Origin: Bacillota bacterium
Lineage (GTDB): Bacteria > Bacillota > Clostridia > Christensenellales > Aristaeellaceae
Direction: 5' to 3'
Length of the DNA stretch: 64,000 bases
NCBI GenBank assembly: GCA_023413135.1
Contig: JAEZQK010000063.1
Location: forward strand, 1 to 64,000
The translations under genes and the position numbers were made by a program. This document shows positions 17,589 to 26,091 of the stretch, one piece after another. The stretch's first letter is position 1; each line of letters begins with the position of its first letter. A model generated the notes under the pieces. It did not search any database. It was given only the letters and a program-made list of their open reading frames with translations, and was not told the origin of the DNA.

Positions 17589-19838
17589 ATGAGCAGACTA
17601 TGGTACAGCCGCCCTGCCGCAAACTGGAACGAGGCCTTGCCTCTGGGCAACGGTTATATGGGCGCCATGTGCTTTGGCGGAACGCTGGTGGATCGTTTCC
17701 AGATGAATGATGATACCGTTTGGTCAGGCGGGCTGATCGACCGCATGAATCCCGACGCTCCGGAGGCCATCCAAACGGTCCGCCGGCTGCTCGCTGATGG
17801 GAAGGTGGCCCAGGCCGAAGAAATGACCGAGGAGCATATCGCTGCTGCTCCGGAAGGACAGCGTGCCTATGAACCGTTGTGCGACCTGATCCTTAATTCC
17901 CGGACAGCGAAGCATCCCCGCTTTCCCATCCCGTTTATGATGGGGCATCTCAAAGGCATGAGTCTTTCTTTCTTTGAGCCAAAAGAAGGCGTCACATCCT
18001 ATCATCGGGAGCTTGACCTTTTCAGCGGCATCCACCGCACAGCCTTTACCCTTGATGGCATCAGCTTTATGCGGGAGTGCTTCATATCCTATCCAGCCCG
18101 TGTGCTGGCACTGAAGATAAACGATGCCGACTGGCGCATCCTAATGCGCCGCGGCGGTCAGGTTACCTTCCAGCGGGGGCTGGATGACAGAACGCTCTGC
18201 CTTATGGGCAAAACCGGAAATGACGGCATCTCCTTCTGCTGTGTTCTGCGTGCGTTAGGACAGGATGTCCATGTGGCAGGCGAAATGCTGCGCGGCCGTG
18301 GCGAGTGCGTCCTTCTGGCTGCCTCAGCCACTTCCTTCCGTGAGGGCGAGGCCTATCTTCAGACGGCCATAGCCCGGGTCGACGCCGCGGAAAAGCGCGG
18401 TTTCAGCGCTCTGCGTGAAGAACATGAATTGGATTTGAGAAAAATCATGGAGGCCTGCACCCTGTCTCTTGAGGAGAAACCCGATTTGTCGGCTCTTCCC
18501 CACGATGAGCGGTTGAGGCTTATGCGCGAGGGGAATGACGATGTCGGCCTTGTTGAGGATATGTTCACCTATGGCCGTTATCTGCTTGCGTCCTCCAGCC
18601 GGCCCGGAAGTATGCCTGCCAATCTGCAGGGCATCTGGAACGACAGCTTCACGCCTGCGTGGGACAGCAAATACACCATAAATATCAATGCCGAGATGAA
18701 CTACTGGCCTGCGGAGAAGTGCGCGCTGTCACAGGAGCATCAGCCGCTGTTTGACCTGATTCGGCACATGGTCCCCCAGGGCCGCGATATGGCACGAAGA
18801 ATGTACGGCGCAGGCGGCTGGATGGCGCACCACAACACGGACATCTGGGCTGACTGTGCCCCGCAGGACAACTGTATCTCCTCCATGATGTGGCAGATGG
18901 GCGCCGCCTGGCTGTCGCTGCATCTGTGGGAACACTATTGTTACAACTGCGATTTCGCCTTTCTCAGGGAGTATTTTCCGATCATGGAAGAAGCCGCGCG
19001 CTTTTTCACCGATACGCTCATCGAAAGTCCCCATGGGTATCTCCTTGTCAGCCCTTCAGTTTCTCCGGAGAACACTTACCGGCTTCCCAGCGGCGAGCAG
19101 GGCTGTCTGTGCGACGATGCCGCCATGGACCAGCAGCTCCTGTACGAGCTGTTCAGCGCGGTCATTGACGCGGGCCGGATTCTGGGCGAAGATACTCACC
19201 GGTATGCGCTTCTGCGGGATAAGTTACGCCCCGTGACCATCTCCCCGGCAGGGCTGATCCGGGAATGGATGTCCGACGATAAGGCGGAGACCGAACCCGG
19301 TCACCGACACATCTCCCATTTGTTCGCACTGCATCCCGGAAATCAGATTACATCCGCCTCGCCCGAATTGATGGCGGCGGCGCGGAAGACCCTGGAGCGC
19401 CGGCTGGAGCATGGCGGCGGACATACAGGCTGGAGCAGAGCGTGGATCATCCATTTCTGGGCCAGGCTCCTGGACGGTGAAAAAGCAGGGGAGAATGTTC
19501 GCCTGCTGCTTGCGAATTCCACGCTGCCCAATCTGCTGGACAACCATCCGCCCTTCCAGATCGACGGCAATTTCGGCGTGACCTCGGGCATCACCGAGAT
19601 GCTTGTCCAAAGCCACGAAGGCTGTCTTCGGCTGCTGCCGGCCTTGCCTGTGAACTGGCCCTGCGGCAGTATCCACGGCGTTAAAGCCCGCGGCGGCTAC
19701 ACCATCGACATGGAATGGAAGAATGGTATACTGAACAAAGCCGTCATCTTCACCACTACCGACGGCACGCTGAAACTGTGGGATGGTCGTAGCATTATCC
19801 ATCAAACAGGCGAAATGATCACCCTGCCTACAGACTGA
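17589..19838 (+). CDS. Alpha-L-fucosidase, GH95 family
   Basis: A 749-residue GH95 enzyme, within the family's usual range. It opens with the signature WYSRPAANWNEALPLGNGYMG and QMNDDTVWSGG, followed by the (alpha/alpha)6 catalytic domain containing GIWNDSFTPAWDSKYTININ and EMNYWPAEKCALS; the NFGVTSGITEMLVQSHEG segment lies near the C-terminus. The family inverts alpha-1,2-L-fucosyl (sometimes alpha-L-galactosyl) linkages, such as those at the end of fucosylated xyloglucan side chains or host glycans. No signal peptide, so it acts on imported material. CAGGAGG precedes ATG 17589. It appears co-transcribed with the regulator and lies just upstream of a dehydrogenase/reductase/FucU group that could use released fucose. 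Confidence 0.9.
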   Translation: MSRLWYSRPAANWNEALPLGNGYMGAMCFGGTLVDRFQMNDDTVWSGGLIDRMNPDAPEAIQTVRRLLADGKVAQAEEMTEEHIAAAPEGQRAYEPLCDLILNSRTAKHPRFPIPFMMGHLKGMSLSFFEPKEGVTSYHRELDLFSGIHRTAFTLDGISFMRECFISYPARVLALKINDADWRILMRRGGQVTFQRGLDDRTLCLMGKTGNDGISFCCVLRALGQDVHVAGEMLRGRGECVLLAASATSFREGEAYLQTAIARVDAAEKRGFSALREEHELDLRKIMEACTLSLEEKPDLSALPHDERLRLMREGNDDVGLVEDMFTYGRYLLASSSRPGSMPANLQGIWNDSFTPAWDSKYTININAEMNYWPAEKCALSQEHQPLFDLIRHMVPQGRDMARRMYGAGGWMAHHNTDIWADCAPQDNCISSMMWQMGAAWLSLHLWEHYCYNCDFAFLREYFPIMEEAARFFTDTLIESPHGYLLVSPSVSPENTYRLPSGEQGCLCDDAAMDQQLLYELFSAVIDAGRILGEDTHRYALLRDKLRPVTISPAGLIREWMSDDKAETEPGHRHISHLFALHPGNQITSASPELMAAARKTLERRLEHGGGHTGWSRAWIIHFWARLLDGEKAGENVRLLLANSTLPNLLDNHPPFQIDGNFGVTSGITEMLVQSHEGCLRLLPALPVNWPCGSIHGVKARGGYTIDMEWKNGILNKAVIFTTTDGTLKLWDGRSIIHQTGEMITLPTD

Positions 19839-19850
19839 TATGACATAATG

Positions 19851-19867
19851 TGCAGATAGTATCTGCA
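19851..19867. promoter_or_regulatory. 17-bp palindrome downstream of GH95 gene
   Basis: TGCAGATA-G-TATCTGCA is a perfect inverted repeat with 8-bp arms and a single central base, 12 bp after the fucosidase stop. With a one-base centre and no T-run it makes a poor terminator, so a protein-binding site is as likely. No function can be assigned from sequence. Confidence 0.4.
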
Positions 19868-19930
19868 GGCATGTTTATTCATCCTCCCACACGCTTTTTC
19901 ATGTGGAATGAGATGGCTTCATGAAACATA

Positions 19931-19941
19931 AAACGTTACGT
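19931..19941. promoter_or_regulatory. Operator-like repeat, upstream copy
   Basis: AAACGTTACGT is found here and, identical, at 20000-20010. The AACGTT core is a palindrome of the kind bound by LacI-family repressors. This copy lies about 55-65 bases upstream of the predicted transcription start. Confidence 0.55.
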
Positions 19942-19959
19942 ATATTTGTGGGTTTAACC

Positions 19960-19989
19960 TTGACAAAGATACAGGCAAAGTTATATAAT
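19960..19989 (+). promoter_or_regulatory. Sigma-70-type promoter of dehydrogenase/reductase/FucU operon
   Basis: TTGACA (19960-19965) and TATAAT (19984-19989) are separated by 18 bp; both hexamers match consensus exactly. Start of transcription would be near 19996, leaving a leader of about 100 bases before ATG 20095. The promoter lies between two identical operator-like 11-mers, so it is probably repressor-controlled. Confidence 0.75.
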
Positions 19990-19999
19990 CTTGAAAGCG

Positions 20000-20010
20000 A
20001 AACGTTACGT
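20000..20010. promoter_or_regulatory. Operator-like repeat, downstream copy
   Basis: Second exact copy of AAACGTTACGT, immediately after the predicted transcription start, the classic position for a repressor site. The two copies are 69 bp apart start to start, compatible with looping. No LacI-family gene lies in the window, so the cognate regulator would be elsewhere. Confidence 0.55.
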
Positions 20011-20094
20011 CTGTGCGCCTGCGGCAAAAGTACCGGGCTTTATACGAAAGCCCGAAGTATAAGATGCGGTCACGCTAGAAAGAAGGGAACTCCA

Positions 20095-21141
20095 ATGAAG
20101 GCAGCGGTGCTATATGGCAATGAAGATATACGCTATGACGATTGGGAGACGCCACTTACGAAGCCGGGAATGGTGAAGGTGAAGGTGCGAGCCACGGGAA
20201 TCTGCGGGAGCGACGTGCCACGGGTCTTGCATCATGGTGCGCACTTCTATCCCGTGGTCTTGGGGCATGAGTTCAGCGGCGACGTGGTGGAAGTGGGAGA
20301 AGACGTGAGAGACCTTTCCGTCGGCGATACGGTGAGCGGGGCGCCGCTTGTGCCATGTATGAAATGCGGCGACTGCCAGCAGGGGAACTTTGCGCTGTGC
20401 AAGCATTACAGCTTCATCGGCAGCCGCCAGCAGGGCAGCTTTGCCGAATACGTGGTGATCCCGGCTCAAAACGCTGTAAAGTACGATCCTTCCATTCCAT
20501 ATGAACAGGCTGCCATGTTTGAGCCTTCCACCGTCGCAATCCATGGCCTTTTGCTATCGGATTACAGGGGCGGTGAAACCGTGGCGATCTTAGGCTGCGG
20601 CACCATCGGCATTTTTACCCTGCAGTGGGCGAAGATCTTCGGGGCAAAGAAGATCATGGCATTCGATATCGACGACGGGCGTCTTGCACTGGCCAAACGC
20701 ATGGGCGCGGATGAAGTGATCAATACGCTCAAGAGCGACTTTATGGAATACGCCAATGAGATTACGGGCAAGCAGGGATACCAAAATGTATTTGAAACCG
20801 CCGGCAGCCCGGTTACGATGCGTATGGCCTTTGATCTGGCCGCCAACAAAGCACACGTTTGTTTTATCGGCACTCCCCATACTGATCTGACCTTCACGCC
20901 GAAGCTTTGGGAGAACATGAACCGCAAGGAGTTTCATTTGACAGGCAGTTGGATGAGCTATTCCGCGCCGTTCCCCGGGTGTGAATGGGGTCTGACCGCA
21001 CACTATTTCAAGACGGGCGAACTGAAATTTGATCCAGGTTTTATTTTCAGAAAATATCCGCTGAGCCGCGCGGCTGAAGCATTCGCCCTGTACAAAGATC
21101 CTTCCCAGGTTCATGGCAAGATCATGTTGACAAACGATTAA
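20095..21141 (+). CDS. Zinc-dependent medium-chain dehydrogenase (sorbitol/galactitol-phosphate dehydrogenase type)
   Basis: A 348-residue MDR-family polyol/sugar dehydrogenase. It starts at ATG 20095 behind AGAAGGGAA; the frame extends upstream to 19921 but that stretch contains the promoter. Catalytic zinc ligands are Cys37 in GICGSD and His58-Glu59 in GHEF; structural zinc ligands are Cys88, Cys91, Cys94 and Cys102. The NAD(P)-binding GCGTIG lies at 167-172. The sequence most resembles the group containing GatD and sorbitol dehydrogenase, which oxidise a polyol or polyol phosphate to a ketose. It is first in an operon with an aldo/keto reductase and FucU, suggesting an oxidation step on fucose- or arabinose-derived sugars. 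The substrate is inferred from context only. Confidence 0.85.
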   Translation: MKAAVLYGNEDIRYDDWETPLTKPGMVKVKVRATGICGSDVPRVLHHGAHFYPVVLGHEFSGDVVEVGEDVRDLSVGDTVSGAPLVPCMKCGDCQQGNFALCKHYSFIGSRQQGSFAEYVVIPAQNAVKYDPSIPYEQAAMFEPSTVAIHGLLLSDYRGGETVAILGCGTIGIFTLQWAKIFGAKKIMAFDIDDGRLALAKRMGADEVINTLKSDFMEYANEITGKQGYQNVFETAGSPVTMRMAFDLAANKAHVCFIGTPHTDLTFTPKLWENMNRKEFHLTGSWMSYSAPFPGCEWGLTAHYFKTGELKFDPGFIFRKYPLSRAAEAFALYKDPSQVHGKIMLTND

Positions 21142-21234
21142 GGGCACGGCCATGATCCTTGCAGCCACGCTCAATACTTCCATCGCTTAATCATGGGATT
21201 ATTCAAAAAATTGATTTATAAAGGAAGGATCATT

Positions 21235-22248
21235 ATGGCTGAATTCATCAATCCCAACCTGGTTCCCAAACGTAAGCTCGCAACAGGCGAAATGATTCCA
21301 TGCATTGGTATGGGCACGTTCGGCAGCGACCGTTTTACGCCCGAACAGGTATCCACAGCTGTGGGCGGTGCCATCCGCTGCGGTTACCGCATGTTTGACT
21401 GCGCCGCGATCTATGGCAACGAAGACCTGATCGGCAAAGTTTTTGCCAATGCATTTGAAGAGTGTGTGGTCAAACGGGAGGAGCTCTTTATTACATCCAA
21501 GGTATGGAACGATATGCATGGCAGAGGCAATGTGCTGCTTTCATTAGCCAAAACGCTTCGTGATCTACAGCTGGATTGCATCGACGCGTTTTTTGTTCAC
21601 TGGCCCTTCCCCAATTATCATGCTCCCTTCTGCGACGGCGACAGCCGCAATCCCGACAGCAGGCCTTTCTCCGTAGATGAATTCATGTCCACCTGGCACC
21701 AAATGGAGCGTTTATACGATATGGGGCTGGCCCGCAACCTGGGCATGAGCAATATGACCATTCCAAAGCTGAAGGCCGTTCTGCCCCTTTGCCGAGTGAA
21801 GCCTACGGTGATCGAAATGGAATTGCACCCCTGCTTCCAACAGCCGGAACTGTATGATTATGCTCTCAATCAGGGTATCCAGCCCGTTGGCTTCTGCCCC
21901 ATCGGCAGCCCTACCCGCCCTGACCGCGATACCACTCCTGATGACATCGCCGATATACAAGTGCCGGAGCTTGTGGAAATCGCGAAAAAGCATGGCGTTC
22001 ATCCCGCCGTTATCTGCCTGAAGTGGGCTGTTCAGCGCGGACAGATACCCATTCCATTCTCCATTCATGAAAGAGAATATGTCTCGAATATAAAATGCAC
22101 CACCGAAGATCCGCTGACTGAGAAAGAGATGGCTGTACTCAAGGCCATCGATAAAAATTGCCGTCTGATCAAAGGCCAGGTTTTCCTCTGGGAAGGCGCC
22201 AATGATTGGCATGACCTGTGGGACAAGGACGGAACCATCACGAAATGA
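21235..22248 (+). CDS. Aldo/keto reductase
   Basis: A 337-residue AKR with a TIM-barrel fold. The start at ATG 21235 follows GGAAGG; an in-frame ATG at 21193 lacks a ribosome site. The catalytic tetrad is visible: Asp55 and Tyr60 in FDCAAIYGNE, Lys89 in ITSKVW, and His122 in FVHWPFP. The C-terminal part carries the IPIPFSIHEREYVSNI segment, which corresponds to the cofactor-phosphate-binding region. The family reduces aldoses or oxo-sugars with NAD(P)H and can run in reverse. It lies 93 bp after the zinc dehydrogenase and 9 bp before FucU. Paired with a polyol-type dehydrogenase it could form an aldose-polyol-ketose route; that role is inference. Confidence 0.85.
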   Translation: MAEFINPNLVPKRKLATGEMIPCIGMGTFGSDRFTPEQVSTAVGGAIRCGYRMFDCAAIYGNEDLIGKVFANAFEECVVKREELFITSKVWNDMHGRGNVLLSLAKTLRDLQLDCIDAFFVHWPFPNYHAPFCDGDSRNPDSRPFSVDEFMSTWHQMERLYDMGLARNLGMSNMTIPKLKAVLPLCRVKPTVIEMELHPCFQQPELYDYALNQGIQPVGFCPIGSPTRPDRDTTPDDIADIQVPELVEIAKKHGVHPAVICLKWAVQRGQIPIPFSIHEREYVSNIKCTTEDPLTEKEMAVLKAIDKNCRLIKGQVFLWEGANDWHDLWDKDGTITK

Positions 22249-22257
22249 GGTGATCGT

Positions 22258-22686
22258 ATGCTCAAAGGAATACCGCCCATTATGTCTCCGGAACTGATGA
22301 AGATTCTTCTGGAGATGGGGCATGGTGATGAACTTTTGATTTGCGACGGCAACTATCCCAAGTTTGGCTGCCCGGAACGCTGCGTGCGCATGGACGGACA
22401 CAATATCCCGGAGATTCTGGACGCCGTGCTTCGCTTTATGCCGCTGGATGCGTATGTGGAACACCCGGTTACCTTCATGGCCGTATTGCCGGGCGACCCC
22501 TACAAGCCGGAAATTTGGCCGGTGTACAGGGAAATCGGGACAAGATACGAGAAGGATGGACTAAGGGAGCAGACCATCAATAAATATGATTTTTACGAAC
22601 AGGGGAAAAGGTGCTATGCCTGCATTGGTACAGGTGAAGCTGCACTCTATGCCAATGTCATACTCAAAAAGGGCGTTGTGAAATAA
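22258..22686 (+). CDS. fucU: L-fucose mutarotase (FucU/RbsD family)
   Basis: A 142-residue protein that matches FucU in length and sequence: MLKGIPPIMSPELMKILLEM, GHGDELLICDGNYP with the catalytic-site histidine and aspartate, and a C-terminal RCYACIGTGEAALYANVILKKG. FucU interconverts alpha and beta anomers of L-fucose, and the RbsD relatives those of ribose; the tyrosine-containing C-terminus favours the FucU group. It starts 9 bp after the reductase stop, with GAGGTGA as ribosome site, and ends the operon before a hairpin terminator. Its presence supports L-fucose, or a stereochemically similar sugar such as L-galactose or D-arabinose, as substrate of the two oxidoreductases upstream. Confidence 0.88.
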   Translation: MLKGIPPIMSPELMKILLEMGHGDELLICDGNYPKFGCPERCVRMDGHNIPEILDAVLRFMPLDAYVEHPVTFMAVLPGDPYKPEIWPVYREIGTRYEKDGLREQTINKYDFYEQGKRCYACIGTGEAALYANVILKKGVVK

Positions 22687-22747
22687 TTGGCTCAGGACGC
22701 TCCATCCTGTATTAAGGAGTGAGTGCAGCATTTCGCTCATTTTACCT

Positions 22748-22788
22748 TCCGGACCGGAGTGGGAGCACCGGCCCGGAAAGTTCTTTTA
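22748..22788 (+). terminator. Rho-independent terminator after FucU operon
   Basis: TTCCGGACCGG pairs with CCGGCCCGGAA (one A-C mismatch, 10-base loop), followed by AGTTCTTTTATT. It closes the dehydrogenase/reductase/FucU operon. Confidence 0.7.
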
Positions 22789-22904
22789 TTACCAGCCTAT
22801 ATGCGCTATTTGAATCATCAACACCACCCGGCCTTAGTTTCTGAACAATGCACGCGTAACGGAGTTGTATGTTCAGCTATGGAGTGAGAACAAGATCTGG
22901 TGAG

Positions 22905-22932
22905 TATAATTGGTTTTGCTTTGACAGCAAAA
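22905..22932 (+). promoter_or_regulatory. Possible promoter and inverted repeat before histidine kinase gene
   Basis: A consensus TATAAT (22905-22910) without a clear -35 box is followed directly by the perfect inverted repeat TTTTGCT-TTGAC-AGCAAAA (22914-22932), where a regulator could bind at the transcription start. The rest of the 22789-22963 gap shows nothing recognisable. Confidence 0.4.
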
Positions 22933-22963
22933 CATTCATTAGCCTTGACTGCACGAACGGAGG

Positions 22964-24802
22964 TTGGTGGAACTGTATAAAATCATTCTTGAAAACAAGT
23001 TTTATTTAAAGCTAATGCTTACCTATTGCCTTATCATTTTTCTGGGCTTGGGTCTTACTTCCTATCTAGTCACCTCCAACATGATTGATATTTTGACGGG
23101 GATGGAATCCCGGTTTGACAGCGAGGTTATCCAGAAGGTCAAAAACTACAGCGATGACCGGTATAAGGATGTCAAAGATATTTTTGTGCGTCTTTATCAA
23201 AAGCAGTATTTTAACAATAATACAAGCATTGTGGACTTCATCAATCCAATGAAAGAAGCACAAAGGAATAACAGTTACAAGGCAGGGGCGATTTTAGGCT
23301 ATTTGCAGGATACCTGCAGCGCAAATACCGCTATAACCGATATATTGCTCATCGATTATAGCGATAAGGAAATATTCTTTTGTTCCAACGTACGCAACCG
23401 GGACGTTTCTATCGATTACGATTTTTACAGAAAGGATTTTTTGGGCAGTGGAGAGGTCCGCAACAAGATTGAAATTGTTCCAAATTATATCCCCGACTAT
23501 ATCAATTCTTCCAGCGTCAACAATTTCCCGGTCATAAGCTATAGGCTTTTCTTGTTTGATGAGAATTCCAATAGGTTCGACAAACCTCTTGGAATGGCCG
23601 TTGTAAATATGCGGGCGGATTATTTCAAAACCGCCTATAAGGATTCTTCCAGTTTCAAAGGGAATATATATGTGATCAATAGTGACGGCTTGACGCTTTT
23701 CGATTCTTCCGGCAGCTTGTCCGGCCAGTTGTTTCCTTATGAAGCATATTCGGCGAGTGGGCTTAACGACATTGAAACCAATAAAAAAAATATTGTCAAT
23801 AAGCGCTTTTCGGAAGAAACCGGATTTGCCTTTGTGGACATCGTGGACAAGCGGGTCATCGCCAAGGAGACCGATGGGATACGCGCAAACATAAACAACA
23901 TCATCGCGGTGTGTATTGCGCTTACTATGACAATCGGTCTGATATCGGCGTCGATTCTTTCAAAGAGAATCAAATCACTGGTGAAAAATATGAAGGATGT
24001 CGAAAGCGGAAAGCTTGATACACGTATCCTGGTAGGCTCGAATGACGAGATCGGCTATCTGGAGCGAAGCTTTCATACAATGTGTACGAAGCTTGCAGAA
24101 TACATCAAAAACGTATACGTTTTTGAAATCAAAACAAAAACCGCTGAACTTAAGGCGCTGCAGGCGCAGATCGATCCGCATTTTCTTTTCAACACGCTGG
24201 AATCCATCCGCACCACGGCACAGCTCAACAAAGATTTTCAAACGGCAAAGATGATCCACCTCCTTGGCAATATGTTCAGATGGAATATCAAGATGAAGGG
24301 AATCATCGTTGATTTAAAAGAAGAAATCGAATATGTGCGTTCCTATATCGAGTTGCAAAAGCTAAGGTACAATAACGCGTTTGATGTCACAATCAGTATC
24401 GACAGCAGCGCTTACAAGTTAGGTGTTCTTAAACTCACCATCCAGCCCATTGTGGAAAACGCCATTGCGCACGGCATGGGTGAGATGCAAGCAGGCGGTC
24501 ATATCGTGATCGAGGGACAGCGAAGCTATGGGAAGCTGGTGCTGAGGATTTCCGATAACGGCAAGGGAATGGACGAAACCAAAGTCAGTGAGGTAACCGC
24601 GAGTTTGACCAAGAACCAAGACCAGGACAAGTCCGGCAGCATTGGTTTGAGCAACGTGCATCAACGCAATTGTATACTTTTCGGCGAAGATTATGGAATA
24701 AAAATCTCTAGCGTGCTGGGGAAAGGAACGGAAATCGAGGTCTCGCTTCCCGTCATGTCCAAGGAGGAGATGGAACGGTATGTACAGGGTGTTCATTGTT
24801 GA
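22964..24802 (+). CDS. Sensor histidine kinase, YesM/LytS type
   Basis: About 612 residues: an N-terminal membrane helix (about 15-37), an extracytoplasmic sensor of about 260 residues, a second helix (about 300-325, IIAVCIALTMTIGLISASIL), a HAMP linker, a His_kinase domain with the phospho-accepting histidine in QAQIDPHFLFNTLESIR, and a HATPase domain with VENAIAHGMGE and ISDNGKGMDE. The start is uncertain: TTG 22964 touches GGAGG, GTG 22967 is three bases from it, and CTG 22973 has the best spacing but is a rare initiator. It overlaps the response-regulator gene by 23 bp and is followed by an importer, the usual layout for sugar-sensing YesMN systems. Confidence 0.87.
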   Translation: MVELYKIILENKFYLKLMLTYCLIIFLGLGLTSYLVTSNMIDILTGMESRFDSEVIQKVKNYSDDRYKDVKDIFVRLYQKQYFNNNTSIVDFINPMKEAQRNNSYKAGAILGYLQDTCSANTAITDILLIDYSDKEIFFCSNVRNRDVSIDYDFYRKDFLGSGEVRNKIEIVPNYIPDYINSSSVNNFPVISYRLFLFDENSNRFDKPLGMAVVNMRADYFKTAYKDSSSFKGNIYVINSDGLTLFDSSGSLSGQLFPYEAYSASGLNDIETNKKNIVNKRFSEETGFAFVDIVDKRVIAKETDGIRANINNIIAVCIALTMTIGLISASILSKRIKSLVKNMKDVESGKLDTRILVGSNDEIGYLERSFHTMCTKLAEYIKNVYVFEIKTKTAELKALQAQIDPHFLFNTLESIRTTAQLNKDFQTAKMIHLLGNMFRWNIKMKGIIVDLKEEIEYVRSYIELQKLRYNNAFDVTISIDSSAYKLGVLKLTIQPIVENAIAHGMGEMQAGGHIVIEGQRSYGKLVLRISDNGKGMDETKVSEVTASLTKNQDQDKSGSIGLSNVHQRNCILFGEDYGIKISSVLGKGTEIEVSLPVMSKEEMERYVQGVHC

Positions 24803-25982
24803 CGACGAGCCAATCATATGCAAGGGTCTGCGGGATACCATCGAATGGGACAGCCTCGGCCTGGAAATATCGGGGGAGGCGCACAACGGCGCGGAGGCGT
24901 TGGAGCTTACGAAGGTGATTCGGCCGCACATTCTGATTACAGATATCAGGATGCCGGGAATGGACGGCATCAAGCTGGTCAAGGCAATCAGGGAACTCGG
25001 CTTAAATATTCGAATCATCATTCTTAGTGGTTTCAGCGATTACGCCTTTTTGAAAGAGGCGATCCGGTTGGGTGTTGACAGTTATTTGCTAAAACCGATA
25101 GACAATGATGAACTGATATCGAACCTTGCCGACTTGGTCAACAATATCGAAAAGGAAATGCTGCGCACCACACACCTGCATCAAGGGATTGAGTTATTAA
25201 GGTCAAACACACTGAACAGGCTTGTAACCAATACCATAGGCAGGAGCGAATTTGACGAAAAGGCTTCCTTTCTGGATATCTCCCTGACGTCGGAACACTA
25301 TCTCTGTGCAGTATGTTTTTCTGAGAATGAAAACAGCATCATGGCAGGTTTCGGCGAATCGAACGCGGCGTTTGCCATACAGAATATTTGCAATGCACTA
25401 GCGGAAGACACGGGCATTACCTTTATCGATGCGAAAAACCGTGCTGTTCTTTTGCTTTATGGCGGCCGGGAAGAAGAAATGCTTGCTGCAGCAACCGGTT
25501 TGCTTGAGAATGTGGTCAGGAAGGTGCCGGAGCATATCAACAAACCGATTGCAACAGGCATTGGAATCATAGTAAGTTCAATTGAGGACATCTGGAAATC
25601 ATACGCTTATGCAACGGAGCGCTTTGACCGTGATAAAAAAGCCGCGGAGGGCGAGCAGTTTGAGGGCAAGTGGAACATTGCGGTGGACCGCACCCTTGCT
25701 TATATTGCCGCGCACTATCATGAAGCGCTGTCCCTGAAACAGGTCGCGAATATCTATGATATCAACACATCATATCTTGGCCAGATCTTCAAAAAGGCTA
25801 CAGGTGAATCCTTTACGAACTATGTAAACCGGTACAGAATTGAGAAGGCAAAGAACCTGTTATCCCATTCGGGATTGAAAGTATATGAAGTGGCCGGAAA
25901 GGTTGGTTTTACCGATTATCACTATTTTTTGAAGATATACAAAAAGATCAAGGGTACTCTGCCGACCGAAACGCGTAGTTAG
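24780..25982 (+). CDS. Response regulator with AraC-type DNA-binding domain (YesN type)
   Basis: A 400-residue regulator. The receiver domain (1-120) has the acidic pair in IVDDE, the phospho-accepting Asp55 in ITDIRMPGMDG, and Lys104 region in LLKPID. A middle region of about 150 residues precedes a C-terminal AraC domain (about 300-400) with LKQVANIYDINTSYLGQIFKKATG and VYEVAGKVGFTDYHYFLKIYKK. The start overlaps the kinase gene, with AAGGAGGAG upstream, so the two are translationally coupled. The obvious target is the importer that begins 110 bp downstream. Confidence 0.9.
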   Translation: MYRVFIVDDEPIICKGLRDTIEWDSLGLEISGEAHNGAEALELTKVIRPHILITDIRMPGMDGIKLVKAIRELGLNIRIIILSGFSDYAFLKEAIRLGVDSYLLKPIDNDELISNLADLVNNIEKEMLRTTHLHQGIELLRSNTLNRLVTNTIGRSEFDEKASFLDISLTSEHYLCAVCFSENENSIMAGFGESNAAFAIQNICNALAEDTGITFIDAKNRAVLLLYGGREEEMLAAATGLLENVVRKVPEHINKPIATGIGIIVSSIEDIWKSYAYATERFDRDKKAAEGEQFEGKWNIAVDRTLAYIAAHYHEALSLKQVANIYDINTSYLGQIFKKATGESFTNYVNRYRIEKAKNLLSHSGLKVYEVAGKVGFTDYHYFLKIYKKIKGTLPTETRS

Positions 25983-26015
25983 AATTTTTACCACAAAAAA
26001 CTAGAATTCATTACA

Positions 26016-26044
26016 TTGACGCTAAATAGACAAAGAGATACCAT
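26016..26044 (+). promoter_or_regulatory. Weak promoter candidate before MsmE-like gene
   Basis: TTGACG (26016-26021) and TACCAT (26039-26044) are 17 bp apart. The -10 is poor, which fits a promoter needing activation by the neighbouring response regulator. Confidence 0.35.
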
Positions 26045-26091
26045 TAATACTATCAAAGGTGTCCGAAATAGAATCAAAGGAGAGATCAGTC

